A stretch of 17,516 bases of DNA from an uncultured Clostridia bacterium (GCA_937915925.1 CALGGM010000164.1:1-17516), one strand, 5' to 3'. Numbered from the stretch's first letter, positions 1 to 6,978 are shown. Numbers and translations: made by a program. The notes: generated from the letters alone by a model not told the origin.

Positions 1-589
1 CGATGGGCGCGGGATCGGGCTCCGGAATCTGCAGCACGGGCGCGACGGGCTTTTCGCGAACGTCGAGCTCCTCGCGGTTCCCGTTGATCATCTTCATATA
101 GTCGTTTAAATAACGTTGGACGTCGGCAAGGATGTCGTCCGCGTAGGAACGCGCGCCGTTGCAGATCGATTCGGCGTTCTCCTCCGCTGCATGCTGCAGA
201 TCGTCGGCACGCTTCATCGCCGCCTGATAGACGCTGTTCTCGGAAACGAGCGCTTCGTACTCCGCAACCGCCTGACGGTAGACGTTCTCCGCCGCCTCCT
301 GCGCCTGCTCATGGAGCTCGTTCGCTTCCTTCTGCGCGTCCGCAACGATCTGATCCGCCTGCTCGTTCGCGTCGCGAAGCGTGTTCTCCTTTTCCGCGAT
401 GATGCCGGATGCTCTTCTGATGTCCTCCGGAATCGTTGCTTTGAGATCGTCGAGGAGCGTCAAAAGCTCGTCCTCGTCGATGATACGCCTGTTCCCCGCG
501 TTATTGAATCTCGGTTTCGGACTGTCCGCAACCAACTGTTCGATCTTCGAAAGGATGCTGAAGATCTTCATTGTCTGTACGCCGTTCAT
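1..589 (-). CDS. Coiled-coil protein, DivIVA/ATPase-like, 3' end missing
   Basis: The first 196 residues of a protein that continues past the left edge. The sequence is rich in Ala, Glu and Gln, with a long helical, probably coiled-coil segment at about residues 55-150 (for example EQADQIVADAQKEANELHEQ), then a proline-rich stretch beginning near residue 180. There is no signal peptide or membrane segment. The start at 589 is chosen because its ATG overlaps the coaD stop (ATGA at 586-589), the same arrangement as between rsmD and coaD; an in-frame ATG lies six codons downstream. Proteins of this type are often encoded next to coaD in Clostridia and are labelled only as 'ATPase' or DivIVA-like. 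A structural or cell-division-related role is inference. The gene would be co-transcribed with rsmD and coaD. Confidence 0.75.
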   Translation of the reverse strand, partial: MNGVQTMKIFSILSKIEQLVADSPKPRFNNAGNRRIIDEDELLTLLDDLKATIPEDIRRASGIIAEKENTLRDANEQADQIVADAQKEANELHEQAQEAAENVYRQAVAEYEALVSENSVYQAAMKRADDLQHAAEENAESICNGARSYADDILADVQRYLNDYMKMINGNREELDVREKPVAPVLQIPEPDPAPI

Positions 590-1077
590 TTCTGCCTTGC
601 CAACCTTTCCCGTAAATAATGATAATTGCACTGCGGAACCAATCCTTCGATGGAACCGCCCATCTCTCCGATTTCACGCACATTCGAGCTCGAAAGGAAC
701 GAATGCGCGGGACTTGCCATAAAGTACACCGTGCGGATGTCCGGATTCAGATGCCGGTTCACCGCGTCGATCTGAAATTCGTACTCGAAATCCGTGATCG
801 CGCGAAGCCCACGGATCAGATACCCCGCATTGACCTCCTTGGCGTAGTCCACCAAAAGACCCGCAAACGAGCCGGACCGAACGTTTTTCAACCCCTCGGA
901 CGCGATCATTTTGTCGATCATGTCCACGCGCTCCTCCACCGTAAACACCGGCGACTTCGCGCTGTTGTTCAGCACCGCCACATACACAATATCGAACAGC
1001 CCGGCGGCGTTTTTCAAAACGTCCAGATGCCCGATCGTAAACGGATCGAAGCTTCCCGGGTACACGCCGATCTTCAT
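586..1077 (-). CDS. coaD: Phosphopantetheine adenylyltransferase (PPAT)
   Basis: Catalyses the fourth step of coenzyme A synthesis: ATP plus 4'-phosphopantetheine gives dephospho-CoA and pyrophosphate, in the cytoplasm. The product is 163 residues, the usual family length. The nucleotidyltransferase signature GSFDPFTIGH lies at residues 8-17 (T/HxGH), the conserved RGLRAITDFEYEFQ block at 89-102, and the C-terminal SSSNVREI motif at about 129-136. An in-frame start 11 codons upstream is possible, but ATG 1077 gives the canonical N-terminus (MKIGVYPGSFDP) and overlaps the rsmD stop as ATGA. The rsmD-coaD order is very common in Firmicutes. The stop overlaps the start of the following coiled-coil gene, so the three are probably translationally coupled. 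Confidence 0.97.
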   Translation of the reverse strand: MKIGVYPGSFDPFTIGHLDVLKNAAGLFDIVYVAVLNNSAKSPVFTVEERVDMIDKMIASEGLKNVRSGSFAGLLVDYAKEVNAGYLIRGLRAITDFEYEFQIDAVNRHLNPDIRTVYFMASPAHSFLSSSNVREIGEMGGSIEGLVPQCNYHYLRERLARQK

Positions 1078-1634
1078 TCTCCGTCCTCCTCGATGAGTGA
1101 ATACCCGCATTTGCCAAACCGCTTGGTCTTCACAATGCGGTAAATGCCGGGCGCGCCGCTCGGCGCAAGGTCCGCGGCATGCTCCAGCACGACGGTCCCG
1201 CCCGGACGGATCAGCCGCTTTGTAAAAAGCCGCTTCACCGCGTCCTCGGAAAGACCTTCCCGATACGGCGGATCCAGAAACGCGAGATCAAACGATGCGC
1301 CGTCCGCCGCAAGCCGGTCGATCGCCGCGGCATAATCGAGGTTCAGCGTGCTTGCGATCCCCGAAAAGCCCAGCGCGTCGATGTTTCGGCGGATGATCCC
1401 GATGCACGCCGGATTGCGGTCGTTCAGCACGACGCGCTTTGCGCCGCGGCTTGCCGCCTCCAGCCCGAGGTTTCCGCTCCCCGAAAAGAGATCCAAAACC
1501 TCCGCATACGGGATTCGAAACTGCAGGGAGCCGAAGACGGCTTCCTTCACGCGATCCAGCGTCGGTCGGGTTTCGAGGCCCTCAAGCGTTTCCAGCTTTC
1601 TTCCGCGAGCGCTGCCCGCAATGATTCTGACCAT
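1074..1634 (-). CDS. rsmD: 16S rRNA (guanine(966)-N(2))-methyltransferase RsmD
   Basis: A 186-residue class I SAM-dependent methyltransferase that methylates the N2 position of G966 (E. coli numbering) of 16S rRNA. Visible motifs are the N-terminal GSARGRKL and the TRPTLDRVKEAVF block that typify the family, SAM-binding motif I DLFSGSGNLGLEA at about residues 48-60, and the catalytic DPPY at 121-124. An AGGGG ribosome binding site lies about 5 bases before ATG 1634. It is the first gene of the operon driven by the promoter at 1666-1694, and its stop overlaps the coaD start by four bases. Confidence 0.96.
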   Translation of the reverse strand: MVRIIAGSARGRKLETLEGLETRPTLDRVKEAVFGSLQFRIPYAEVLDLFSGSGNLGLEAASRGAKRVVLNDRNPACIGIIRRNIDALGFSGIASTLNLDYAAAIDRLAADGASFDLAFLDPPYREGLSEDAVKRLFTKRLIRPGGTVVLEHAADLAPSGAPGIYRIVKTKRFGKCGYSLIEEDGE

Positions 1635-1665
1635 AGAAACCCCTACATCTTGTATTGACTATCCC

Positions 1666-1694
1666 ATTTTAGCACCAAGGTATAGAAATTGCAA
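1666..1694 (-). promoter_or_regulatory. Sigma-A promoter of the rsmD-coaD operon
   Basis: On the minus strand, a -35 TTGCAA (1689-1694) and a -10 TAAAAT (1666-1671) are separated by exactly 17 bases. The expected transcription start near 1659 leaves a leader of about 25 bases with an AGGGG ribosome binding site before the rsmD ATG. The surrounding stretch is AT-rich, unlike the coding regions. Confidence 0.75.
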
Positions 1695-1773
1695 TAGTTT
1701 TTGAATATTTTGTTAACAAATTTTCTATATATTATGTCCGCGACGATTATTAGCGGTTTCGAAGGGAAAGGAA

Positions 1774-1802
1774 TTGACATTTTGGTCGAATGCCTGTAGA
1801 AT
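1774..1802 (+). promoter_or_regulatory. Sigma-A promoter of alr
   Basis: A perfect -35 TTGACA (1774-1779), a 17-base spacer and a -10 TAGAAT (1797-1802). The expected start near 1809 is followed by an AAGGGGGAA ribosome binding site (about 1814-1822) and ATG 1831. The TTG at 1774 opens an in-frame extension of alr, but it is part of the -35 box and cannot be the translation start of this transcript. Confidence 0.85.
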
Positions 1803-1830
1803 CTACTGCGGAAAAGGGGGAATACATTCC

Positions 1831-2946
1831 ATGCTTCGCAGTACCTACGCGGTCATTCATCTGCCCGCTCTGTTAAAAAACATCCGGCTTGCCAAGCGCA
1901 GGCTGAAACCCGAAACGAAATTCTTAGCCGTCATCAAGGCAAACGCTTACGGCCACGGCATCACCGAGGTCGGTCAGTATCTCGAGCAGTCCGGTCTTTG
2001 CGACATGTTCGGCGTCGCCATTCCCGAGGAGGGCGTGCGTCTGCGTCTTGCGGGCGTGACCCTGCCGATTCTGATCCTCGGCGTCACCGATCCCGATCAC
2101 GCCTCGATCGTCGTCGGCAACGATCTCACCCCTGCCGTCTTCACGCCCGAGCAGGTGCGCATCCTCGACCGCTGCGCGAAAGCGGCGGGCAAGATCGCAA
2201 CAGTGCACGTCAAGCTCGACACCGGTATGCGCCGCATCGGCGTGACGGACGACGAATCGCTCGACGCGCTTCTTGACGCGTTCGACGCGTGCGAGAATGT
2301 AAAGATGACCGGCGTGTTCACGCACTTCGCAAAGTCCGAGTCCGATCCCGATTTTACGCATCTGCAGGCGGAGCGCTTCGACGCGTTCGTCGCGAAGATC
2401 CGCGCGCGCGGCTTTGCCCCCACGGTGCACGCCGCAAACTCCGGCGCGACGCTCGATTTCCCGGAGCTGCAGTATGACATGGTGCGCTTCGGCATCGCGC
2501 TGTACGGCTGCCATCCGGACGCAAAGCGCACCGAGGGCAGCGGGCTGACGCCGGTAATGTCCCTGATTACCCACGTCAGCAATCTGAAGACCGTTCCCGA
2601 AGGCGAAGGCGTCAGCTACGGACTGCGGTTTGTGACCTCGCGGCCCACGCGCGTCGCGACGCTCCCGATCGGCTACGGCGACGGCTACAAGCGCTGTCTC
2701 ACCGGTAAGGCGGACGTTCTGATCGGCGGCGTGCGCTGCCCGCAGATCGGCACGATCTGCATGGATCAGATGATGGTCGACGTGTCCGCCGTTCCGGGCG
2801 TCGCGATCGGCGACGAAGCGGTCCTCATCGGCAGACAGGGCTACGAAAAGATCACCGCCGACGAGCTCGCCGACCGAGCCGACACGATCTCCTACGAGAT
2901 CCTGCTCTCGATCAGCGACCGCGTCCCCCGTGTGTACGAGGAATAA
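1831..2946 (+). CDS. alr: Alanine racemase
   Basis: A PLP-dependent cytoplasmic enzyme that interconverts L- and D-alanine, supplying D-Ala for peptidoglycan and often acting in spores. The 371 residues match the family length. The PLP lysine is K36 in AVIKANAYGHG (33-43). The second catalytic base is Y263 in GVSYGLRF. The IGTICMDQMMVDVS block (about 306-319) and GYGDGY (281-286) are typical of the C-terminal beta domain. ATG 1831 is chosen over the in-frame TTG at 1774 because the promoter occupies 1774-1802 and a strong AAGGGGGAA site precedes ATG 1831. It is monocistronic: a consensus promoter upstream and a hairpin terminator immediately downstream. Confidence 0.97.
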   Translation: MLRSTYAVIHLPALLKNIRLAKRRLKPETKFLAVIKANAYGHGITEVGQYLEQSGLCDMFGVAIPEEGVRLRLAGVTLPILILGVTDPDHASIVVGNDLTPAVFTPEQVRILDRCAKAAGKIATVHVKLDTGMRRIGVTDDESLDALLDAFDACENVKMTGVFTHFAKSESDPDFTHLQAERFDAFVAKIRARGFAPTVHAANSGATLDFPELQYDMVRFGIALYGCHPDAKRTEGSGLTPVMSLITHVSNLKTVPEGEGVSYGLRFVTSRPTRVATLPIGYGDGYKRCLTGKADVLIGGVRCPQIGTICMDQMMVDVSAVPGVAIGDEAVLIGRQGYEKITADELADRADTISYEILLSISDRVPRVYEE

Positions 2947-2958
2947 GCACCGCAAAGC

Positions 2959-2990
2959 AAACGCCGTCCCTCGGGACGGCGTTTCGGTTT
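2959..2990 (+). terminator. Terminator after alr
   Basis: A 12-base perfect inverted repeat, AAACGCCGTCCC (2959-2970) and its complement (2973-2984), begins 12 bases after the alr stop and is followed by a moderately T-rich tail (TTTCGGTTTA). The stem is strong; the T-tract is weak. Confidence 0.8.
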
Positions 2991-3125
2991 ATCAAGCGTT
3001 TTCTCGGCTTACAGAAAGGATGTCACAATTTGCGCTATTCATAATGAATCCGCACCGGCATATGTGACAAATCGAAAAACCGGATCATTTTCGACAGTCT
3101 TAACCGGATTCGCCCTGCTGCCGCG
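2985..3125. other. Intergenic, no gene found
   Basis: Between the alr terminator and the CFI-box stop. An inverted pair TGTCACA (3021-3027) / TGTGACA (3063-3069) surrounds a small TTCA/TGAA hairpin. It has no recognisable regulator or gene context, and there is no clear terminator for the CFI-box gene. Confidence 0.4.
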
Positions 3126-4109
3126 TTACCAGTTTCTGTCCTGATATGGCGTATCCGCAACACCCTCGCGATTAAGTTTGTTTACCAATTTATCAAGCGC
3201 AGGTCTCCACAGTCTCTGAAACCATCCCGTGCTGCCAAACCATTTTACAAGCGTCGAGCTGATTGCATAATAGCTATGGATGAACGCTCTGCCGTACCAC
3301 GTCCCGGCAAGTATCTCGTCGCGATAACGGCGCAGCGTCCATACCTGCGGGCAGTCGTATGAACCATATACCGCAGTAGCAACATAGCATCCTCTGCGAA
3401 GAGCGACCGGAGAACCGGAGACAGGGGGTGATTTCAATTCCGGTCGTGTATGGGTTGCGTCCGAAGGTCGGATGATTCTGTTCTCCGTGTCGTCAATAAG
3501 CTGCTGAAAGAGCGACCGCATTTCTTCCGTTACCGTAGTCGGATATTTCTCGCAGCACCCGTTATACAAGCTGATAAACATTTTCTGAGACGTCTCATAT
3601 GCGGATATTGCGTCTTTTTTCACTTGCTCGGAATTCTTAATGCAGTCCGAATGAAGCGGAAGAAGACTGTCTTTGATTTGAAGAACGGTGCTGCTGCAAG
3701 CCTGCGCTCTGTCAATCACCTCCGTCACACTGCTGTTGGAAACGGGAAAGTTGAGAAAATGGGTCTTTGCAGCTGAAAACAGGTTCCAACAAACCGTTCT
3801 TGTCTGCGAGATAACGGTGCATACGGAAGCTTCCTTATTCTCCTCCGCTTCGTTTTTATCTATCAGTTCTAAAACAACAGGCAAACTATTTTTAACGATC
3901 GTTATCGCCGATGCAATATCCATAATTCTGCAGGATGCGGCTTTGAAATAGGCGCTGTAAAACACAGCTTCCCAATCGTTCGGGTTTTTCATTAGGATTT
4001 CTTCATAGTATTTTACCGCATTTGCACTGTTGCCCGTTTCTTTTGCCCGTCTTGCAAGCTGATACAGGTTTTCCGTTTCTTCCGTTGTATCGATTTTTAC
4101 GGTTCCCAA
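3126..4109 (-). CDS. CFI-box-CTERM protein with TPR-like N-terminal part (intact body of a frameshifted gene)
   Basis: The open part encodes about 327 residues. Residues 10-45 look like a TPR unit (EETENLYQLARRAKETGNSA, then NAVKYYEEIL). The C-terminal 241-292 block, starting CYVATAVYGSYDCPQVW and continuing LRRYRDEILAGTWYGRAFI, is recognisable as the CFI-box-CTERM domain, a family of unknown function in which a small Cys-containing motif recurs at protein C-termini. The C-terminal tail GVADTPYQDRNW is also typical. There is no signal peptide. The TTG at 4109 is only the point where the frame opens; the natural start is probably ATG 4224, preceded by GGGAGGA, with a zinc ribbon joined to this body once a base in the A6 tract at 4174-4179 is removed. 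Codon use is more AT-rich than that of its neighbours, suggesting acquisition. Function unknown. Confidence 0.72.
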   Translation of the reverse strand: MGTVKIDTTEETENLYQLARRAKETGNSANAVKYYEEILMKNPNDWEAVFYSAYFKAASCRIMDIASAITIVKNSLPVVLELIDKNEAEENKEASVCTVISQTRTVCWNLFSAAKTHFLNFPVSNSSVTEVIDRAQACSSTVLQIKDSLLPLHSDCIKNSEQVKKDAISAYETSQKMFISLYNGCCEKYPTTVTEEMRSLFQQLIDDTENRIIRPSDATHTRPELKSPPVSGSPVALRRGCYVATAVYGSYDCPQVWTLRRYRDEILAGTWYGRAFIHSYYAISSTLVKWFGSTGWFQRLWRPALDKLVNKLNREGVADTPYQDRNW

Positions 4110-4224
4110 TAGCTTCCTGGCATCTTCAAGCGTATACTTCGTGCCGCAGTGTTGGCAAACAAAGTAATCATCCTTTTTTCACAAAGTCGTTACTGCCGCA
4201 AAGCTCACATTTGATAGCATTCAT
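4110..4224 (-). pseudogene. Zinc-ribbon N-terminus of the CFI-box gene, separated by a +1 frameshift
   Basis: ATG 4224 follows a strong GGGAGGA ribosome binding site and a TATAAT promoter. It encodes MNAIKCELCGSNDFVKK and then hits TGA because the minus strand has six A residues (4174-4179). With five, the frame continues as DDYFVCQHCGTKYTLEDARK straight into the downstream ORF. The restored 39 residues contain two CxxC pairs (C6/C9 and C23/C26), a classic zinc ribbon that commonly precedes this protein type. This may be a real mutation, a phase-variable tract or a homopolymer sequencing error; the sequence alone cannot decide. Confidence 0.7.
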
Positions 4225-4385
4225 TTTGTGTCCTCCCGAACCTGAACCAGAGAATATTTTCAAGAAAGCTGCACATCGAAAGCACACAACCACTTTGCTG
4301 CCGCACAATTCTTTCAAAAGCAAATTGCGTTTTTACAGGAGCTGCCGCACTCTTCTTTGGAAATATGGAATTGTGCTCTGATAGG

Positions 4386-4414
4386 ATTATATCATGCAGC
4401 AAGGGGATCCGCAA
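4386..4414 (-). promoter_or_regulatory. Sigma-A promoter of the zinc-ribbon/CFI-box gene
   Basis: On the minus strand, -35 TTGCGG (4409-4414), a 17-base spacer, and a perfect -10 TATAAT (4386-4391) with an extended TG upstream. The leader to ATG 4224 would be about 155 bases. It contains an inverted pair GCACAATTC/GAATTGTGC and a repeated GTGCGGCAG, which could form a hairpin but match no riboswitch I recognise. Confidence 0.72.
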
Positions 4415-4496
4415 CGATTTTCATTGGGAGGAAAAGCAAATTCTGCATGTAACGCGTAGTCGGAGATATACTACCCCTCAGTCACGCAGGCGTGAC

Positions 4497-4518
4497 AGCT
4501 CCCCTGGCAAGGGGAGCT
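4497..4518. repeat. Hairpin unit AGCTCCCCT / AGGGGAGCT (left end)
   Basis: Perfect 9-base stem (4497-4505 with 4510-4518) and loop GGCA. It is preceded by ACCCCTCAGTC, the typical lead-in of this repeat family. Confidence 0.75.
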
Positions 4519-4550
4519 CAGCGTGTCAAAAAACCTTTTGACGCGCTGAG
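4517..4550. repeat. 15-base stem-loop inside the repeat element
   Basis: CTCAGCGTGTCAAAA (4517-4531) pairs with TTTTGACGCGCTGAG (4536-4550) around the loop AACC, with one G-T wobble. No gene ends here, so a terminator role is not indicated on either strand. Confidence 0.7.
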
Positions 4551-4802
4551 CAGGCTGTTGATAAGGGTGGCAGAATTCGCGTTTTCGCGACGGAGCTATA
4601 CTAAAGTATGCGACTGAAGATGGCGACGCGCGAGTAACGCGCGACGTCACCGCTGTAACGGAGCGAAGCGCAGTGGTTAAGAAAACGCGAATAGTTTGCG
4701 GCGAAATAATAGAAAGAAAGGGCGCCCTTGCGCTCTTTCATCCGACAAGTATTCATTTGAATCAGCTCGCCGCAAACGGTCAGACCCCTTTTGCGACAGC
4801 CT

Positions 4803-4826
4803 GAGCTCCCCTGACAAGGGGAGCTC
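4803..4826. repeat. Hairpin unit GAGCTCCCCT / AGGGGAGCTC (internal)
   Basis: Perfect 10-base stem (4803-4812 with 4817-4826) and loop GACA. It has the same core as the end hairpins but lacks the ACCCCTCAGTC lead-in. Confidence 0.75.
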
Positions 4827-4877
4827 GAAATCGTGCGAATGTTACTCACCATTACAAGGGAAGAGACGTGCTTCTTG

Positions 4878-4926
4878 GCTCCCCTGTGTAAGGGGAGCTG
4901 GCACCGTCAGGCGACTGAGGGGTTGT
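4878..4926. repeat. Hairpin unit at the right end, inverted orientation
   Basis: GCTCCCCT (4878-4885), loop GTGTA, AGGGGAGC (4891-4898), followed by GACTGAGGGGTTGT. Read on the minus strand it is the same repeat as the left end, in opposite orientation. Confidence 0.72.
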
Positions 4927-4947
4927 TACTCCGAAGTCCGCATACAC

Positions 4948-5008
4948 GACAACCCTTCCGTCTCGACGTCGCAGGCTCCGTCGATCCATCTCCCCTTGCA
5001 CAGGAAGG
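4948..5008. repeat. Degenerate copy of the same repeat family
   Basis: GACAACCCTTCCGTC followed by CCATCTCCCCTTGCACAGG and GAAGGC has the order and core of the preceding hairpin repeats in the plus orientation, but the second stem arm is decayed. It is probably an older copy. Assignment rests on resemblance only. Confidence 0.4.
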
Positions 5009-5052
5009 CAGGGACACCGTCCCTAAAGAGGAACGCTTCGTTACGCACGAAT

Positions 5053-5078
5053 CGCCGTCCGAAAAACGGCGGTTTTTC
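5053..5078 (+). terminator. Hairpin with T5 tail upstream of the yibE/F gene
   Basis: CGCCGT (5053-5058) pairs with ACGGCG (5066-5071), followed by GTTTTTC. It resembles a short intrinsic terminator on the plus strand, although no plus-strand gene is recognised upstream. It may insulate the next promoter, which starts one base later. Confidence 0.45.
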
Positions 5079-5108
5079 TTGACGGCTCTGCACGTTTCGG
5101 GCTATAAT
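5079..5108 (+). promoter_or_regulatory. Sigma-A promoter of the YibE/F gene
   Basis: -35 TTGACG (5079-5084), an 18-base spacer, and a perfect -10 TATAAT (5103-5108). The predicted transcription start (5115 or 5116) coincides with the ATG at 5116, implying a leaderless transcript unless another promoter is used. Confidence 0.75.
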
Positions 5109-5115
5109 GATTGGT

Positions 5116-6480
5116 ATGAAGAAATGGATGCAAAATCGGATCGAGTCTCTGAAACAGCCGAAAACGTGGATCGCTGCGGCGATCGTTGTGCTGGTTGTTG
5201 CGGCGGGCGCAGTGTTTGCGCTTTGGCTGAAAAAGCCGATGGCAAAGTACAACGCCGACTATGACGACGCTGCGCAGGTGTATTTTTCGCACCTCGCTCT
5301 TGCGGTGGACAGCAACCGTCTGCTGTTTGAAACCGGCACGATCCCCGAGGAATACGCCAATCCGGATGGGTCGATGAAGACCTATTCGTATGCGTACGCC
5401 ACGGTGCTTGAGGTGCTCGAGGACGATTCGCATCCCGATTCCGAGACCGAGAACGTCCACGTCGGCTCGCAGAGGCTGCTCGTGGAGATCACGACCGGCG
5501 AGCACAAGGGCAAGCAGCTTGAGGTCATCAACTTCATGAGCAAGCTGTTCGATAAGCATGCCGAAAAAGGCACGTCGCTTCTCGTGTTTATTCTGACCGA
5601 CCGCACCGATCTCAGCACCGGTTCGCCCTCGCTGTCGCTGTCCGTCATGAACTACAACCGGCAATGGCTGATCCTCGGGCTGGTCGCGGTGTTTCTGATC
5701 GTTACAGGCATCGTCGGCGGCAAGGTCGGGCTTCGCTCGATCCTCGGGCTTGCGCTGACGCTCGCCGCGGTGTTCTTCCTGCTCGTGCCCGCGCTTTTAA
5801 AAGGCTTTCTCGCGATCCCGTTCACGATGGTTTTGTGCGTCCTTGTCACGGTCGTATGCTTCCTGCTTCTGGACGGGCTCAGCCGCAAGACGGTCTCCGC
5901 GATCCTCGGCACAATCGCGGGCTTCACGGTGGCGTGCGTATTCGGCATGATCGCAAGCAAGCTTGCGCATCTTGACGGGCTCGAATACAACGTTGCGGAA
6001 ACCGACACGCTGATCCAGGCGAAATATCAGGGAACGCTGATCAACATCCGCGGGCTGTTCGTTTCCGGCATCATCATCTCGGCGCTCGGCGCGGTCATGG
6101 ACGTCGCGATGAGCATTTCCTCCTCGGTCAACGAGCTGAAGGTCGTCAACCCCGACATGGGATTTTCCGCGCTGTTCAAAAGCGGCATGCACATCGGGCG
6201 CGACGCGGTCGGCACGATGACGAACACGCTGATCCTTGCCTTCACCGGCGGCGCGCTCGTCAACCTGCTGCTGATCAAGTATTACGACTGGGACGTCAAG
6301 GCGATCCTGTCGGGCGACTACATCACACACGAGGTCATCACGGGCATTTCGGGCAGCATCGGTCTGATCCTTGCCGTGCCGCTGACCGCGCTGATCGCCT
6401 CCGCGCTATGCGGCGCGAAGCCTTCCGCGAACCGTTTGAAGCCGCAGAGCGACGGCGCCTCCGATCAAAAGCAGCGCTGA
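5116..6480 (+). CDS. YibE/F family membrane protein
   Basis: A 454-residue polytopic membrane protein of the YibE/F family, often described as permease-like with no settled substrate. One N-terminal membrane segment (about residues 18-38) precedes an extracytoplasmic domain (about 40-180). A cluster of about seven membrane segments follows from 184 to 432. Family hallmarks are SALGAVMDVAMSISSSVNEL (322-341) and GRDAVGTMTNTLILAF (361-376). The in-frame ATG at 5107 lies inside the -10 box, so 5116 is preferred; no ribosome binding site is visible for either, nor for ATG 5128. The last 75 bases overlap the end of the convergent membrane gene. Single-gene transcript from its own promoter. Confidence 0.92.
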   Translation: MKKWMQNRIESLKQPKTWIAAAIVVLVVAAGAVFALWLKKPMAKYNADYDDAAQVYFSHLALAVDSNRLLFETGTIPEEYANPDGSMKTYSYAYATVLEVLEDDSHPDSETENVHVGSQRLLVEITTGEHKGKQLEVINFMSKLFDKHAEKGTSLLVFILTDRTDLSTGSPSLSLSVMNYNRQWLILGLVAVFLIVTGIVGGKVGLRSILGLALTLAAVFFLLVPALLKGFLAIPFTMVLCVLVTVVCFLLLDGLSRKTVSAILGTIAGFTVACVFGMIASKLAHLDGLEYNVAETDTLIQAKYQGTLINIRGLFVSGIIISALGAVMDVAMSISSSVNELKVVNPDMGFSALFKSGMHIGRDAVGTMTNTLILAFTGGALVNLLLIKYYDWDVKAILSGDYITHEVITGISGSIGLILAVPLTALIASALCGAKPSANRLKPQSDGASDQKQR

Positions 6481-6978
6481 GCCGATCGCCTGCGCCGCAA
6501 GCGTGTCCTCGGTTCCGAGCTCCAATACCGCGCTTTTAAACAGGATAAAATCCCCGATCATTCTGAGCAACAGCATCACAAACGGCGCTCCCGCAACGGC
6601 GAGCGCTTTTGCGTTGCCGTCGCGGCAGTACAGCGTGGCAATGACCAACGTCGGAAGCGCAACAAGCAGCCCCTGCTCCGGAAACAGCGGGAGCGCGTCG
6701 CAAAGCTTCCACCCGACCGTTCCCCCAAGCCCCATCGCGGCAAGCGCGGCGAACGGCTGTTCGGTCGGGCACAGGATTGCGCAAAGCAGCGCAAACGCGC
6801 ACGGCGCAAAGCACAGCCGCACCGAGGGCGTCCTTAGCGTCGGAATAAAGGTAACGCCGAACACGACGGGCAAAAATACAAGCAGCGCCCGTTTTTTCCA
6901 TTTTGGCAGCGCCGCGTCAAACCATCCGCCGAAAAGAAGCAGCATCAGCGCCAACAGTACGATCCTTGCGGTCCACAT
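6406..6978 (-). CDS. Predicted integral membrane protein of unknown function
   Basis: 190 residues with about six hydrophobic segments (near 4-20, 30-45, 57-70, 98-114, 128-142 and 158-178), ending in a basic tail (QTVRGRLRAA). I do not recognise the family. The frame has neighbour-like codon use and a coherent membrane pattern, favouring a real gene. Two oddities lower certainty. Its 3' end overlaps the convergent YibE/F gene by 75 bases. Its ATG directly follows the T6 tail of a hairpin terminator, so the only G-rich pairing site upstream (GGGATG) lies in the hairpin arm. It may be expressed only by readthrough from the upstream operon or start at a later codon. Confidence 0.6.
   Translation of the reverse strand: MWTARIVLLALMLLLFGGWFDAALPKWKKRALLVFLPVVFGVTFIPTLRTPSVRLCFAPCAFALLCAILCPTEQPFAALAAMGLGGTVGWKLCDALPLFPEQGLLVALPTLVIATLYCRDGNAKALAVAGAPFVMLLLRMIGDFILFKSAVLELGTEDTLAAQAIGSALLLIGGAVALRLQTVRGRLRAA

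Larger units (their letters stand above)
4471..4926. repeat. MITE-like non-coding repeat element with imperfect inverted ends
   Basis: The left end (from 4471, ACCCCTCAGTC..CAGCTCCCCT..AGGGGAGCT) and the right end (ending at 4926) are imperfect inverted copies of one another over about 45-50 bases: reading inward from the right, ACCCCTCAGTC is followed by CAGCTCCCCT and AGGGGAGCC. Inside are a 15-base hairpin at 4517-4550 with one G-T wobble, a perfect 12-base inverted pair ATTCGCGTTTTC (4575-4586) / GAAAACGCGAAT (4681-4692), and a third hairpin at 4803-4826. No credible protein is encoded: the ORFs here are short and lack family features. Elements of this appearance are common between genes in gut Clostridia. 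Element boundaries and mobility are inference; no target duplication was identified. Confidence 0.6.

Noticed and set aside
1774..1830. TTG start for alr, 19 codons upstream
   Set aside because: The TTG is the first three bases of the -35 box TTGACA, upstream of the predicted transcription start.
1924..2955. 343-codon minus-strand open frame
   Set aside because: Fully antisense to alr, which has promoter, ribosome site and catalytic residues. The translation is low-complexity, rich in Asp, Ala and Arg.
3021..3069. TGTCACA/TGTGACA palindrome as a CRP/FNR-like operator
   Set aside because: The half-sites are about 35 bases apart, whereas such operators use about six, and no promoter is associated.
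4174..4179. Programmed ribosomal -1 frameshift at the A-rich tract
   Set aside because: Restoring the long frame needs a +1 shift (or -2), and six A residues are short for transcriptional slippage; no stimulatory structure is apparent.
4205..4414. 69-codon minus-strand ORF upstream of the CFI-box gene
   Set aside because: It begins in the promoter region, has no ribosome site, no recognisable features, and overlaps the real ATG region in a different frame.
4471..5008. Repeated hairpins as a CRISPR array
   Set aside because: Copies vary in sequence and orientation and have irregular spacing; no cas genes are present.
4601..5264. Short ORFs on both strands across the repeat region
   Set aside because: They are composed of hairpin repeat sequence, have no ribosome sites and mutually overlap; one also overlaps the real YibE/F start.
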